The position numbers and the translations under genes are program-made. A DNA stretch of 64,000 nt from Gimesia aquarii. GTDB taxonomy: Bacteria; Planctomycetota; Planctomycetia; Planctomycetales; Planctomycetaceae. The notes beneath the pieces were generated by a model. That model was not told the DNA's origin and made no database searches. It saw only the letters and a program-made list of their open reading frames with translations. Each line of letters starts with the position of its first letter. Position 1 is the stretch's first letter. Of this stretch, positions 37,860 to 47,656 are shown in pieces. Where the stretch lies: the NCBI RefSeq assembly GCF_007748175.1, contig NZ_CP037422.1:5906334-5970333 (forward strand), read 5' to 3'.

Positions 37860-39824
37860 TTATCTGGCTGCACTTTCGATTTCTTTCCTTTGCAACCTTC
37901 CATCGTCATTATGATCAAGATTTCGAAATCCAAAACGCTTGGTCGACAAAGGCATCTCATCAACATCGACATGTCCGTCTTTGTTTTTGTCAAATCGCTG
38001 GATAAACTCAGCGACAAATTTCTCAACTCGCTGCTTTCGCTCCTGTTCAGAGTTCACCTTTTTCTTTTCTGGCTTTTTCATCTTTTGCTTAGTAAAACGA
38101 GGCTCTGCGATTTCAAAAAAGGCGATCGCCATCTCTTCCCATGTTTGATCACCCCAAGTCACATATTCATTTGGATCAGGATTAAAGGGGTTCTCTTCAG
38201 AATTATCAAACTTCACGGTAAATTTAAGCTCATCTACCGTGTCGAGTTTCATCGGCTGACTCAACTCGTAAATATGTTGCCAATTGAAATCGTAATTGGG
38301 CACATCCAATAATATTTGTGAATCGCCTTTTTGTTTCATAAACAGACGAAACGACTTGCCTCGCAGATGCATATGAGGCGCGATGGCTAATAACTCTGCT
38401 TGCGGTGGAATGCGTCGTACTTTCGCAGAGACGGGAAAATCTTTTGCGTGAGGCGGTATTTCGAATTCCTGATCAATACCCACCAGGGTAAAAACTTCGT
38501 GAGTGATGTCTTTCTCCTCACCAAATAGTAACCCGACTTTTGAAATATCCTCTTCCACCGATCCAGTCGGTGTGTAATGCATCTGGAAAACCAACTTGGA
38601 GCCAGCGGGAACTCTTCGAGCGCGCCCCGGGGGTAACATGCTGACGCGTTGCCCAGGCACATAAGCAGTCAACCAGCCGATCCCTCTAAAATCGGATCCG
38701 TCAGGTGGACGAATAAAAACAATTGCATGATGAACAACAGATCGATTCCCTGGGAGAACTTGAGCACCAGTAACCCACTTGTCTTCTTTAAATCCTGGAT
38801 CTACTACAAAATACTGATACTCTACAACACCTTCTTTCGGAACGATAAACGGTCGCTTTCGCATATGATAAACCGTTTTGGGGACTTGAGGTAAATGCCA
38901 ACCGTTTTGAAACTCTGGAAGTTGTGGTAGATCTTTGACATCGCCAAATGGCATTCCTCCAGCAACCCAATCACGCAGAACGTCCTTATCGGCTTCCGAC
39001 ATGTACCGGGCATTCGCATACTTCCCATACTTTGGACTCGCGTGCCAGGGAGGCATGCGACCGTCTTCAATGGTTTCCAGCATAGTTTCGGCCCAGCCAC
39101 GCACTTCATCATATTCAGTCAAGCCGAACGGCGCTATCTCGCCTTTGCGATGACACTCAACACAATGTCGATTTAAAACCCCCGCAACTTCTTTACAAAA
39201 AGTCAGTGTCGTTTTTCCAGTCGTTTTTTTTACACGGCCAATAAAACAACCATTCGGTTCGGTGCTGGCCACCTTAATCGTCTGACCCGCAAGAAGTTGA
39301 TCAAGTGCATTCTTCAAGTCATGCGACGTCGTCTCCGCACGAGAAATGCCGGGTAAATATTGATTATCAACACGGCCGCGATAACGAATCTTTAAGTTTT
39401 TATCGAGCACAAATACTTCAGGAGTGCGAATCGCTTTGAACTGATCGGCAACCGCGTTTCCGTAATCCTTGGCTACTGGAAATTGAATCTCATAGCGTTT
39501 GACATATTTCTGCACATCTTCCAGAGAATCCTGTTGGTTACTATTCACACCAATGAACCGAACTCCCCGTGATTCATAGTCGGCCTGCATCTGGTTTAAT
39601 TTCGGTCCGTATAATCTCGCCAGCGGACATTCGGCTCCCAAAAAGCAGACGACAATTGCGGAGTGCTTAGGTTTTTCGGCCAATTCTGCGATCCCCCCAT
39701 CTGAGGTCGGCAGTCGAAATGTCAGTAACTCTGATTTTGTAGATTTCGTCCCTTCGTTAGCAAGCAAGAAGCTGCTAGAGAGGGAAAACAATGAAAACAA
39801 ACATATCAAACAGATACGTAACAT
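37860..39824 (-). CDS. Redoxin / cytochrome c / copper type II monooxygenase-like / EF-hand fusion
   Basis: 654 residues with a signal peptide (1-22). Residues 30-180 are an AhpC/TSA-type redoxin with a single Cys at 66 (GAECPLARLYGP; no resolving CxxC). Residues about 205-290 contain a haem site, C221-V-E-C224-H225. Residues about 320-580 match the copper type II ascorbate-dependent monooxygenase (PHM-like) fold with HH at 365-366 and a later PHMHLRGKSF, likely copper ligands. The C-terminus has two EF-hands (DKNKDGHVDVDE and DHNDDGRLQRKE). An AGGAGGAAGGA ribosome site precedes the ATG. A secreted, Cu- and Ca-binding redox protein is expected; the substrate is unknown. It lies 88 bases upstream of the MMPL gene. 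Confidence 0.9.
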   Translation of the reverse strand: MLRICLICLFSLFSLSSSFLLANEGTKSTKSELLTFRLPTSDGGIAELAEKPKHSAIVVCFLGAECPLARLYGPKLNQMQADYESRGVRFIGVNSNQQDSLEDVQKYVKRYEIQFPVAKDYGNAVADQFKAIRTPEVFVLDKNLKIRYRGRVDNQYLPGISRAETTSHDLKNALDQLLAGQTIKVASTEPNGCFIGRVKKTTGKTTLTFCKEVAGVLNRHCVECHRKGEIAPFGLTEYDEVRGWAETMLETIEDGRMPPWHASPKYGKYANARYMSEADKDVLRDWVAGGMPFGDVKDLPQLPEFQNGWHLPQVPKTVYHMRKRPFIVPKEGVVEYQYFVVDPGFKEDKWVTGAQVLPGNRSVVHHAIVFIRPPDGSDFRGIGWLTAYVPGQRVSMLPPGRARRVPAGSKLVFQMHYTPTGSVEEDISKVGLLFGEEKDITHEVFTLVGIDQEFEIPPHAKDFPVSAKVRRIPPQAELLAIAPHMHLRGKSFRLFMKQKGDSQILLDVPNYDFNWQHIYELSQPMKLDTVDELKFTVKFDNSEENPFNPDPNEYVTWGDQTWEEMAIAFFEIAEPRFTKQKMKKPEKKKVNSEQERKQRVEKFVAEFIQRFDKNKDGHVDVDEMPLSTKRFGFRNLDHNDDGRLQRKEIESAAR

Positions 39825-40077
39825 GAAGTGATCCTTCCTCCTGAATCAATTAGATAGGAGCATTTATTTTATCAACGCGTCGGAAACCCACGCAACCCTC
39901 ATTGAAATGATTGTAGGCCTCCCACGTTGATTGGACAGTTTCAATTAGATATACTCGACGTAACTTACATTGGTTGCAGATTTTGGCAACAGAATTAAAA
40001 ATTCTCTTTAAAAGAAATTAACACGATCCACACATGTGTGATTGTGCCTCCGATCAGTACTAAAGAAAGGTAGCAGA

Positions 40078-42267
40078 GTGAAAGCTCCTCGTAGCGGCGG
40101 CGGTTGGAAAGCGATTAAATATAGCCTGAAACTCGCAAATCGGGTCGGTTGGTGGAAACTTTGGAAGTCGATGCGTTCCAAGAATGCCTGTAAAACCTGT
40201 GCAGTGGGAATGGGTGGCCAAAAGGGGGGAATGGTCAATGAGGCAGGCCTATTCCCAGAAGTCTGTAAAAAGTCGTTTCAAGCAATGGCTTCGGATATGC
40301 AACCCTCAGTATCTTCAGAATTCTTTGCGAAAAATACTCTCAGCCAATTACAGTCACTTTCTTCGCGGAAGCTGGAGTACAGTGGTAGACTTACCGAGCC
40401 TTTATTACTTTCCAAAGGGGAAGAACATTATCGCCCCATTTCCTGGGAAAAAGCGATTGATCTGGTCGTTGATCGTCTGAAAGCTGCTGGAGCTGACCGT
40501 AGTTTTTTCTATGCCAGTGGACGTTCTTCCAATGAAGCTGGTTTCCTCTTCCAAATGCTCTCGCGTTTAATGGGCACCAACTATGTTAACAATTGCTCAT
40601 TTTACTGCCACCAAGCCAGTGGTGTAGGCTTAGGCTCCAGTATCGGCACCGGAGCAGGGACCATTCGCCTGGAAGACCTGGACCATACAGATCTCTATAT
40701 CTTAATTGGAGCCAATCCCTCTTCTAATCATCCGCGTTTAATGAAAGCATTTATGGAAATCCGTCGTCGTGGCGGAAAAGTGATTGTCATTAACCCGGTC
40801 AAGGAATTGGGACTCGTCAATTTTAAAGTTCCCAGTGATGTACGAAGTTTGTTATTTGGCTCAAGCATCGCTTCGATGTACGTACAGCCTCATATTGGTG
40901 GTGACATGGCTTTGCTGACCGGTATTGCAAAAGAAGTACTGGAGCAAGGTGTTCACGACTCAGATTTCATTGCCAAACATACAGAAAATTTTGAAGCATT
41001 CCAGGAACAGGTGAAAAACACCAGCTGGGATGAAGTCATAAAACACAGTGGTGTTAATCGACAAACTATTAAAAAAATCGCAGACCAATACATTTCTGCA
41101 AAAAATGTAGTCATCGGTTGGTGTATGGGAATCACTCATCATCTGCATGGCACGAATAACGTTCAATCAATTGTTAATGTTTCTCTATTAAGAGGCATGG
41201 TTGGCCGCCGTAAGGCAGGCTTAATGCCAATTCGTGGACATAGCAATGTTCAAGGTCTGGGATCAGTGGGTGTGACCCCCGGCATGAAACAAGCGATGCT
41301 CGAGCGTTTTGAAAGTCAATTGAATATCAAAGTTCCCACAACTCCTGGCTATGACACGATGGCCTGTATGGAAGCCTCCCATCGTGGAGAAATTGATTTT
41401 GCATTCTGTCTGGGTGGTAATTTGTTTGGCAGTAATCCCGATACAAAATACGCTCTGGAAGCAATGAATCGTATCAAAACAGTGTTGTATCTCTCGACAA
41501 CATTAAATACCGGTCATGTCTGGGGAACTGGTGAAGAAACATTAATTCTCCCCGTTCTACCGCGCGACGAAGAACCACAGTCAACAACTCAGGAATCGAT
41601 GTTTAGCTATGTTCGTATGAGCGATGGAGGGAAATCACGTTTTGAAGGCCCTCGGAGTGAAGTCTCAATTCTGGCTGCCATCGGCCAAAAATTATTCGCT
41701 GACGACAATCGGATCGACTGGAAAAAACTGGAGAGCCATACAGCGATCCGTGAATTGATTGCAGAACTCATTCCCGGTTATGAAGGTATGAAAGAAACAA
41801 TTCAATCGAATAAAGAGTTTCACGTCACAGGTCGTGCCGTCGAGGAATACCAATTCCCTACCGAAAGCGGCAAAGCTAAATTTCATGCAATTCCGTTACC
41901 CACACTGCCTGAAGATCAGAATCAGCTTCGCTTAATGACGGTGCGATCAGAAGGACAATTCAACAGTGTCGTTTATGACGATGAAGACATCTATCGCGGC
42001 CAGGAACGACGTGACGTGATTCTGATGAATAAAGCGGACATCGAACGACTCGGTTTCAAACCTGATCAACGCGTAAGCATCAAAAGTGAAGCAGGGGAGA
42101 TGCAGTACATTCTGGTGAGAGAGTTCGACGTCCGTGCAGGGAACGCACTCATGTATTATCCTGAAGCCAATGTCCTCGTCCCACATACAGTCGATCCGCT
42201 TTCAAAGACACCGGGCTTCAAATCTGTGTGGATTACCATCACAGCAGAAGAACCAGCGGTCGCTTGA
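40078..42267 (+). CDS. Molybdopterin oxidoreductase, YdeP/FdhF-like
   Basis: 729 residues from a GTG at 40078 with AAAGG upstream; the open frame extends to a TTG at 40042. It resembles the YdeP branch of bis-MGD molybdoenzymes. The N-terminus has CKTCAVGMGGQKGG (two cysteines instead of the four of an Fe4S4 binding site). The body has the family motifs SGRSSNEAGFLFQMLSR, NNCSFYCHQASG, ILIGANPSSNHPR, MPIRGHSNVQG and TTLNTGHVWG, and a C-terminal molydopterin-dinucleotide domain (ERRDVILMNKADIERLG). No selenocysteine or cysteine ligand like that of true formate dehydrogenase stands out. Cytoplasmic; physiological substrate uncertain (acid-resistance or formate-like roles are proposed for relatives). 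Confidence 0.9.
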   Translation: MKAPRSGGGWKAIKYSLKLANRVGWWKLWKSMRSKNACKTCAVGMGGQKGGMVNEAGLFPEVCKKSFQAMASDMQPSVSSEFFAKNTLSQLQSLSSRKLEYSGRLTEPLLLSKGEEHYRPISWEKAIDLVVDRLKAAGADRSFFYASGRSSNEAGFLFQMLSRLMGTNYVNNCSFYCHQASGVGLGSSIGTGAGTIRLEDLDHTDLYILIGANPSSNHPRLMKAFMEIRRRGGKVIVINPVKELGLVNFKVPSDVRSLLFGSSIASMYVQPHIGGDMALLTGIAKEVLEQGVHDSDFIAKHTENFEAFQEQVKNTSWDEVIKHSGVNRQTIKKIADQYISAKNVVIGWCMGITHHLHGTNNVQSIVNVSLLRGMVGRRKAGLMPIRGHSNVQGLGSVGVTPGMKQAMLERFESQLNIKVPTTPGYDTMACMEASHRGEIDFAFCLGGNLFGSNPDTKYALEAMNRIKTVLYLSTTLNTGHVWGTGEETLILPVLPRDEEPQSTTQESMFSYVRMSDGGKSRFEGPRSEVSILAAIGQKLFADDNRIDWKKLESHTAIRELIAELIPGYEGMKETIQSNKEFHVTGRAVEEYQFPTESGKAKFHAIPLPTLPEDQNQLRLMTVRSEGQFNSVVYDDEDIYRGQERRDVILMNKADIERLGFKPDQRVSIKSEAGEMQYILVREFDVRAGNALMYYPEANVLVPHTVDPLSKTPGFKSVWITITAEEPAVA

Positions 42268-42294
42268 TTTGTCACAGTCAAACTGACGTAAGAA

Positions 42295-42801
42295 TCATTT
42301 TTCATCCTCTAGTACGCGCTGGATAAACGGCCATTTCATCTGGGTATAAGTTTCACGATCTTCCTTATATCGTGCGGCAAGTTCTCTTTTTAAATCCGAA
42401 TATTCTTTTGCGATTTTTTGATTAGTAATTAAGAGATCACGGAATTGAATACGCTCGTTCCAGAGTGGACTTTGAAATGGTATTAAATGCAGGTGATGTG
42501 TTCGAAATGCATCCGATGGTTTACAGAACCAGTGCATAACTTCCGCTTTGTAGGGCCAATACTCATACCCATTGTTTACCAGCACATCAATAGCTGGACG
42601 TGACTCATTGAGTGACTTAACTCCGAACATAATATCAATCACTGGCTTTGCAAGGAGTCCTGGAATAGCAGTACTCCCCACATGCTCTATGCTGCCGTAA
42701 AACCATTGGCCAATTATCTGCATTAAGAAGGCCCTCTCAGCTTCAAACTTGTCAGGCCACTCGGGGTCATATTCTACTAACTCAACTGGTGCTCTTTTCA
42801 T
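42295..42801 (-). CDS. GrpB family (UPF0157) nucleotidyltransferase-like protein
   Basis: 168 residues, the full family length. Motifs: VELVEYDPEWPDKFEAE at the N-terminus, SIEHVGSTAIPGLLAKPVIDIMFGV (the nucleotidyltransferase-like GSTA..G...KP.IDI core) and HHLHLIPFQSPLWNERIQFRDLL. GrpB proteins share a fold with nucleotidyltransferases, and some members act in CoA-related or dephospho-CoA-type chemistry; the role of this one is not established. It is convergent with the YdeP-like gene and 47 bases from the small membrane protein gene on the same strand. Confidence 0.92.
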   Translation of the reverse strand: MKRAPVELVEYDPEWPDKFEAERAFLMQIIGQWFYGSIEHVGSTAIPGLLAKPVIDIMFGVKSLNESRPAIDVLVNNGYEYWPYKAEVMHWFCKPSDAFRTHHLHLIPFQSPLWNERIQFRDLLITNQKIAKEYSDLKRELAARYKEDRETYTQMKWPFIQRVLEDEK

Positions 42802-42848
42802 TTCTATACACTCAACATTCGATTGTTCCCAAGGTTTTTAAAGTTATT

Positions 42849-43175
42849 TTAATCAACATCTACTTCGCCACTTTTTGACATTACTGATTCCAGAAAGGAC
42901 ATCAAAATTTTCAGTAGAAATCCGGTAAATAAAGAAACTGGTACAATGACACAAGAAACGAGTGTTGCCAAGAATAAACATAACAATAGACGTACCGCTG
43001 TGGAAACATCTCCATTATGGAGACCTACGCCATCAAGAAGACCAATAATAAGTACAACAATAAAGGAAAAGTAAGTCAGCCCAATCGAATAAATAGAACC
43101 TAATGCAAAACCATATCGATAGATAAACAAGCTACATACTATCCAAAGCATTGTCAGAATCGAATTAATCTCCAT
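42849..43175 (-). CDS. Small multi-pass membrane protein
   Basis: 108 residues with three hydrophobic helices (about 5-22, 28-47 and 60-92, the last possibly split in two) and an acidic tail SGEVDVD. I recognise no family. The ATG precedes MEINSILTMLWIV, and no clear ribosome site was found. It lies upstream of GrpB on the same strand and could be co-transcribed. The composition is clearly membrane-like and not low-complexity, which favours a real gene. Confidence 0.55.
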   Translation of the reverse strand: MEINSILTMLWIVCSLFIYRYGFALGSIYSIGLTYFSFIVVLIIGLLDGVGLHNGDVSTAVRLLLCLFLATLVSCVIVPVSLFTGFLLKILMSFLESVMSKSGEVDVD

Positions 43176-43695
43176 ATACTGTTTCCTTACATATCATTGA
43201 TTTCTTCAACAGAGTGGATAATGTTTCTTTTGATTCTGCCTCGACCGCTTCTTTCAGTGGATGTGGTTGCTCAGATTACCAACCACAGTCAAAAATAACA
43301 AAGAGAACAAGTAGATAGAATCTATACTTCTTTGTATCTGTATTATTTCACTATTAACCGTTCAAATTAATGGCTGAGATTCAGCAGTAAACATAGACCA
43401 ATATGATCGACAAAACCAAATCAAGTTAATCTGTCATCCATCCAGATTAATGCCCCTCAGAATTTTACTGTCCATAATCAAGAACTGGTTTCAACGTGTA
43501 AGATGCAAATAAGCCATATACGTGACTATATACAGGAGCTAGCATATTATTTGAGTAACATACGGATAAAGAATTGACAAGCCAAATACCTGCTAACACT
43601 CCGACTTGCCTACGCTCAAAATACTAATTCGAGATCTTGCTTGGTAAGACCTATTTGGATAAAAAACCATAATAACAACGTTATTAACAATCTGG
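43176..43695. other. 520-base intergenic region, nothing recognised
   Basis: AT-rich, with stops in all frames at short intervals, no strong hairpin with U-run and no RNA motif that I can recognise. Confidence 0.35.
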
Positions 43696-45363
43696 TCAAT
43701 CTAGTAACTCCTGTGACTCTGTATGATTTAAACTCTTGATAATCACAGGCGCGTTTTCCTCAGAAGTGACTTCGTGAATGCGAATCGCATCTTTCAGAAC
43801 CTGATTAACTCCAGGACGAGGGCGACATTCTACGAGAATCTGAAATGCGAATAACGATGGCCACAGTTTTGCAAATAGATTCGCCAGCCAACCTAGCGCA
43901 CGACCAGTGCGACCCGGCATAACTGCTGCGAAGGGAACACCGACTCCGTGCACGTGTTCAATTTCGTATCCACACACCTTTAACATCTGCAGCAGGGAAC
44001 GACGTGTAAAAAGTCGTTTGTGAGTGATGTCTAAAATCCCGCGCTCAGCGTATCTGAATTGACCCATCAATAAATTGAGCCGTATTGCAGCAAACGCCAC
44101 ATTGGGAGTGGACAACACAAGCAATGGCTGAGATAGATTGCTCGCTGCTAAGTTAGGATCATTTCCAGGGACGCTATTGGTTCGATCACACTCAGAAACT
44201 GGAAGCTGATCTGAGGAAACCGGTTCTTCAAGCGCGTCTGCTGGGTGGTTTCGGTCATCATTGCGCATCGACAACAAAAAATCCTCTGGGTTGGCTAAAT
44301 GCTCAATCACGTCCAATAATAACACCGCGTCAAAGTCTCTTATTGATACTGGTAACACATCAGTTTCCAGATTTGCTGAATGGAACTCCGTCATTGTTTC
44401 GGGTAGTGGGCTTACACAATCTACACCTGTCACTTCCATTCCAGATCGCTCGCATTGCGATGCTACATGTCCCAAACCACAACCAAGATCCAGAACTTTT
44501 TGCGCCTTGTGTTTTTTTAATAGATTCAGCGCGAGCGCGTGAGAGGAATATTCAGCCTGTGTCTTGTCACGATAACGGTCGGTAGACAAATTTCTTAGTT
44601 TTAACGAACACAACATCCCCCACTGGTGCATTTTGAATTGTATCGTCGCAGTTACCACATTCCAGGCATATTTCAAACCTGGCACGCGACAAACTTCATT
44701 GCCATAAAAGGTAGGAATCTCAATCTCTCTTACGCTGGCTCCAACATGGGCTGCCTGGAGTAGAATCTCCGTATCGAAGTGAAATTCGTTTGTATTAATC
44801 TCAAACGGAACACTTGCCAGAAATTTTGTTGCGTAGGCACGATAGCCGGTGTGATACTCACTCAATTTCCAACCCGTGAGCCAATTTTGAAAAGTTGTCA
44901 GAATTCGATTTCCGACAAGCTTATACAATGGCATCCCCCCTTTACGTGCACTACTGGTTGAATGCATTCGCGTACCCAAAATCAAATCGGGCTGCGACTC
45001 TTGCCAGACTTTCATAAATTCGGGCAAAAGCTCAGGAGTATACTGTCCATCACCGTGTAATAAAATTACACAGTCATATCCTTCATCAATTGCTACGCGA
45101 AAACCGATTTTCTGGTTCCCCCCGTAACCTTGATTGTCACGGTTTTTTAGAATTGTAATGTTGTAGATTTCATGAGCTTCCAACCACTCTTTTAATATGT
45201 TGGGACCATTGTCCGATGAAGCATCATCACTTACCAGAAAGTGGATATCCGACCGGTTAAATAATTCATATGGGATCCGTTCGAACAAATCGTGCAAATG
45301 CTGTTCGGCTTCATAGGCGACAACATAAATCAGGAACCGGTATGAGGAATGAGTGATCTGCAT
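43696..45363 (-). CDS. GT2 glycosyltransferase fused to SAM methyltransferase
   Basis: 555 residues. The N-terminal 1-240 is a DPM1/GT2-type glycosyltransferase: LIYVVAYEAEQHL, FLVSDDASSDNGP (donor-binding Asp pair), GYGGNQKIGFRVAIDEGYDCVILLHGDGQY with the D-x-D-like HGDGQY, and LILGTRM. From about 290 a class I methyltransferase follows: AQKVLDLGCGLGHVASQC (SAM site), VTGVDC, FDAVLLLDVIEHLANPEDFL and a late LLVLSTPNVAFAAIR. No membrane helices are obvious except near 475-500. It is transcribed after the polytopic glycosyltransferase gene (46 bases). I infer cell-surface glycan or lipid-linked sugar synthesis, with the methyltransferase acting on the same product. Confidence 0.88.
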   Translation of the reverse strand: MQITHSSYRFLIYVVAYEAEQHLHDLFERIPYELFNRSDIHFLVSDDASSDNGPNILKEWLEAHEIYNITILKNRDNQGYGGNQKIGFRVAIDEGYDCVILLHGDGQYTPELLPEFMKVWQESQPDLILGTRMHSTSSARKGGMPLYKLVGNRILTTFQNWLTGWKLSEYHTGYRAYATKFLASVPFEINTNEFHFDTEILLQAAHVGASVREIEIPTFYGNEVCRVPGLKYAWNVVTATIQFKMHQWGMLCSLKLRNLSTDRYRDKTQAEYSSHALALNLLKKHKAQKVLDLGCGLGHVASQCERSGMEVTGVDCVSPLPETMTEFHSANLETDVLPVSIRDFDAVLLLDVIEHLANPEDFLLSMRNDDRNHPADALEEPVSSDQLPVSECDRTNSVPGNDPNLAASNLSQPLLVLSTPNVAFAAIRLNLLMGQFRYAERGILDITHKRLFTRRSLLQMLKVCGYEIEHVHGVGVPFAAVMPGRTGRALGWLANLFAKLWPSLFAFQILVECRPRPGVNQVLKDAIRIHEVTSEENAPVIIKSLNHTESQELLD

Positions 45364-45409
45364 CTGTTCGAATTTGACCTCAGTTGAAAATTTGATTTGA
45401 GTTAAAAGG

Positions 45410-47101
45410 TCAAGGAGTTTCTTTCTTACTTGACTTAACCGTTAATTTTTTGCCCGGATCACGAAACTGTACATGTAAAATCTGATTATCCAAGTGACTT
45501 ATTTTTTTGATCAGACGTCCTGGTGGGAATCGTTTAAAAATTAATGAGGTATCGTTATCAGGTACTTCAAATCCAAGGTATGTCACCCAGATTGGTTTTG
45601 TCGCATTCTCGCCAAAAGCCTTGAAAAAATTCGTCCAGTCGGCTCGTATGTCATACATAAAGAAATGAAATTTCGGAATCGAGATGACTCGATAGCCAGC
45701 CATCTGATATTCAGTGTAGCCACCCCCAAGTGCTTTTCTATGAGTCATAGAATCACCGACAAGATAGTATTCAAGAACATTACGCGTGCTACCGTCTGTT
45801 AAAATAGTGGCCCCCTCGGGCACAGTCTTCTTCAATAACGCTATTGTTTCGCGCGCCATAATGGGAGTTTGTGTGGTCTGTAATTTCCAGACATTCGGAT
45901 ACGCGTATGAATAGATCCATAAAGAAATCACCAATGTAAAAACTGTCACACGTCCAAAACCGGGTCGTCTTACCAGTGGCAAAGTTGCTGCTGCGAGACC
46001 AAGAACCACAAATGGAATGAGCCACATCGAATGCCTTGTGTGCCCGACAGGATAAATACGGAAATGAAACAGTAGCATTGCGACAACCAGCGGCAGCAAA
46101 ACCATCATACTACGTTCGAGTGCAATCCATTTCGACCCGGTATCTTGAAATCCTTTTCTTAACATGACTAGGGAACCAAAGATCACTAAGCCAGCGATTA
46201 ACATCCACAATGCCCCAGAGAGATATTTGATATACTCAAGAGTCCGCATTAACGCGAGATAAACAGGATGAGTGGTTACGGGGTCATAGGAACTGTCATA
46301 CAACCAGAAATCCCATAAATCTGTTTTTGCATTGCTATTGATAAATTGTTTTATATGGCCAAAATACATTGCAACACAAATACCTAGCAGTACAAATTGA
46401 AGGATGATCCAACTTACAACCGCCCTTCGAGGCAGTGTTCCCGAGATCACTCGAAATGTAACTAAGAGTCCGAGCACCAACATTAACCATGCTGTGCTAT
46501 AATGCGTCAACATGGCAAGTGCCAGACAACATCCAGATCCAGCAAGCGCAACAGTTGAGTGAGTACGCAAAAAACGTTCTTGTAAATAAAGTGCCGCGAA
46601 GATAAAGGTGAGCAAAAGTGTATAGCCACGCATTAACGCGCCAAGATGAACCATCGGCATTGAAAAAGTCAGAAACGCGAGGCCTACTAAAGCTGGTCGT
46701 GGCCCCAATAATTCCTTGAGCCACACAAAACCTAAGACCAAAGCCGAAATACTAAAGAGTAGGGCAGGTAATCGGAGCATTCGCTCAGAATCACCTAGTT
46801 TCATCCAGTAATGATAAACTAAGAACGCCAATGGAGGATGCGTGTGCTCGCGACTGGCATGCCAGGCATCGGATAATGTAGGCTGACGTGCCACCTGGAA
46901 GTGCATCGATTCGTCAAAGTCCAGAAAGAATGCATCCAACAGCTTTGCTCGAAATGCGAGCCCTATAAGTATAATACCGGCTACTATCAACCAAACCTTA
47001 TAAGAACTCTCAACACCTCGGGTAGAGTCAGCTTTTGAACATTTGGAAGTCTGATTTTCATCATCCCTCGCAGTTGATTCAGCCAACTTATCATCCTTCA
47101 T
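45410..47101 (-). CDS. GT39-like dolichyl-phosphate-mannose-type glycosyltransferase
   Basis: 563 residues. After a charged cytoplasmic tail (1-30), multiple membrane helices span about 32-420. The first extracytoplasmic loop has DFDESMHFQVARQ and a later HTHPPLAFLVYHYW, the acidic-residue-containing loops typical of ArnT/PMT-type GT-C enzymes that use polyprenyl-phosphate sugars. The C-terminal ~140 residues form a soluble periplasmic domain (EGATILTDGSTRNVLEYYLVG). It is the first gene of an operon with the GT2-methyltransferase; a polyprenyl-phosphate sugar made by the GT2 domain could be its donor (inference). Confidence 0.88.
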   Translation of the reverse strand: MKDDKLAESTARDDENQTSKCSKADSTRGVESSYKVWLIVAGIILIGLAFRAKLLDAFFLDFDESMHFQVARQPTLSDAWHASREHTHPPLAFLVYHYWMKLGDSERMLRLPALLFSISALVLGFVWLKELLGPRPALVGLAFLTFSMPMVHLGALMRGYTLLLTFIFAALYLQERFLRTHSTVALAGSGCCLALAMLTHYSTAWLMLVLGLLVTFRVISGTLPRRAVVSWIILQFVLLGICVAMYFGHIKQFINSNAKTDLWDFWLYDSSYDPVTTHPVYLALMRTLEYIKYLSGALWMLIAGLVIFGSLVMLRKGFQDTGSKWIALERSMMVLLPLVVAMLLFHFRIYPVGHTRHSMWLIPFVVLGLAAATLPLVRRPGFGRVTVFTLVISLWIYSYAYPNVWKLQTTQTPIMARETIALLKKTVPEGATILTDGSTRNVLEYYLVGDSMTHRKALGGGYTEYQMAGYRVISIPKFHFFMYDIRADWTNFFKAFGENATKPIWVTYLGFEVPDNDTSLIFKRFPPGRLIKKISHLDNQILHVQFRDPGKKLTVKSSKKETP

Positions 47102-47557
47102 GATTGTTCATTATCCCGATTTTGATGTAACGGCCTGAGTAGACCTCAAAGAGTGAGTGAGAGTGCGTTTGATTGATCAGTTAATATTGATTTGTACGAT
47201 TCGTTTTAAAAGCTCTATCAACTTTGTTTTGCGCTAGTCTAAGGTCGTAAGGGGAAATAAATTCTCTTTGCTGAATTTATGGGAAAGTTATCGTGATGCG
47301 TAAAGACCACTAACACATACTTGCAAGCTCTGATTACGGTAAATATCCAGCGTACTAAAGCTTATAACCAAAATCCATTGGAAATTGATTCTAAGGGGCA
47401 AGGTCCTGGCCTGCCTGAATTTAAGCAATTGTCATACCTAATCATTGTAGACATATTGCAGGCAACTGAAGTTTCCCACTCAACAGTACGACTGTAAGAT
47501 TCGTTGTAACTTGAGTCTAGAATTCTTATCAAATCGAAGAAAACTGTTTAATATTCT
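47102..47557. other. 456-base intergenic region, no gene seen
   Basis: Upstream of the GT39-like gene and downstream of the acidic small-protein gene. No convincing frame, hairpin or promoter pair was identified. Confidence 0.35.
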
Positions 47558-47656
47558 TTACCAGTGGTCATGTTTTGGGACAGGTTCATCAACGACACAT
47601 CGGTTATACTTAAATTCGTCGTCGCCAAAATCGTTAATCACTTTTGTACTTGTCAT
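47558..47656 (-). CDS. Possible 32-residue ORF overlapping the end of the acidic protein gene
   Basis: ATG at 47656, stop TAA at 47560-47558. It overlaps the last 23 bases of the 114-residue gene in another frame. The peptide (MTSTKVINDFGDDEFKYNRC + VVDEPVPKHDHW) has balanced, protein-like composition, with acidic and aromatic residues like those of its neighbour. It could be a coupled small gene, or the old C-terminus of the 114-residue protein after a +1 frameshift. Too short to be certain. Confidence 0.3.
   Translation of the reverse strand: MTSTKVINDFGDDEFKYNRCVVDEPVPKHDHW

Noticed and set aside
40078-42267. True selenocysteine formate dehydrogenase
   Set aside because: No in-frame UGA; the N-terminus has two instead of four cluster cysteines, typical of YdeP-like enzymes.
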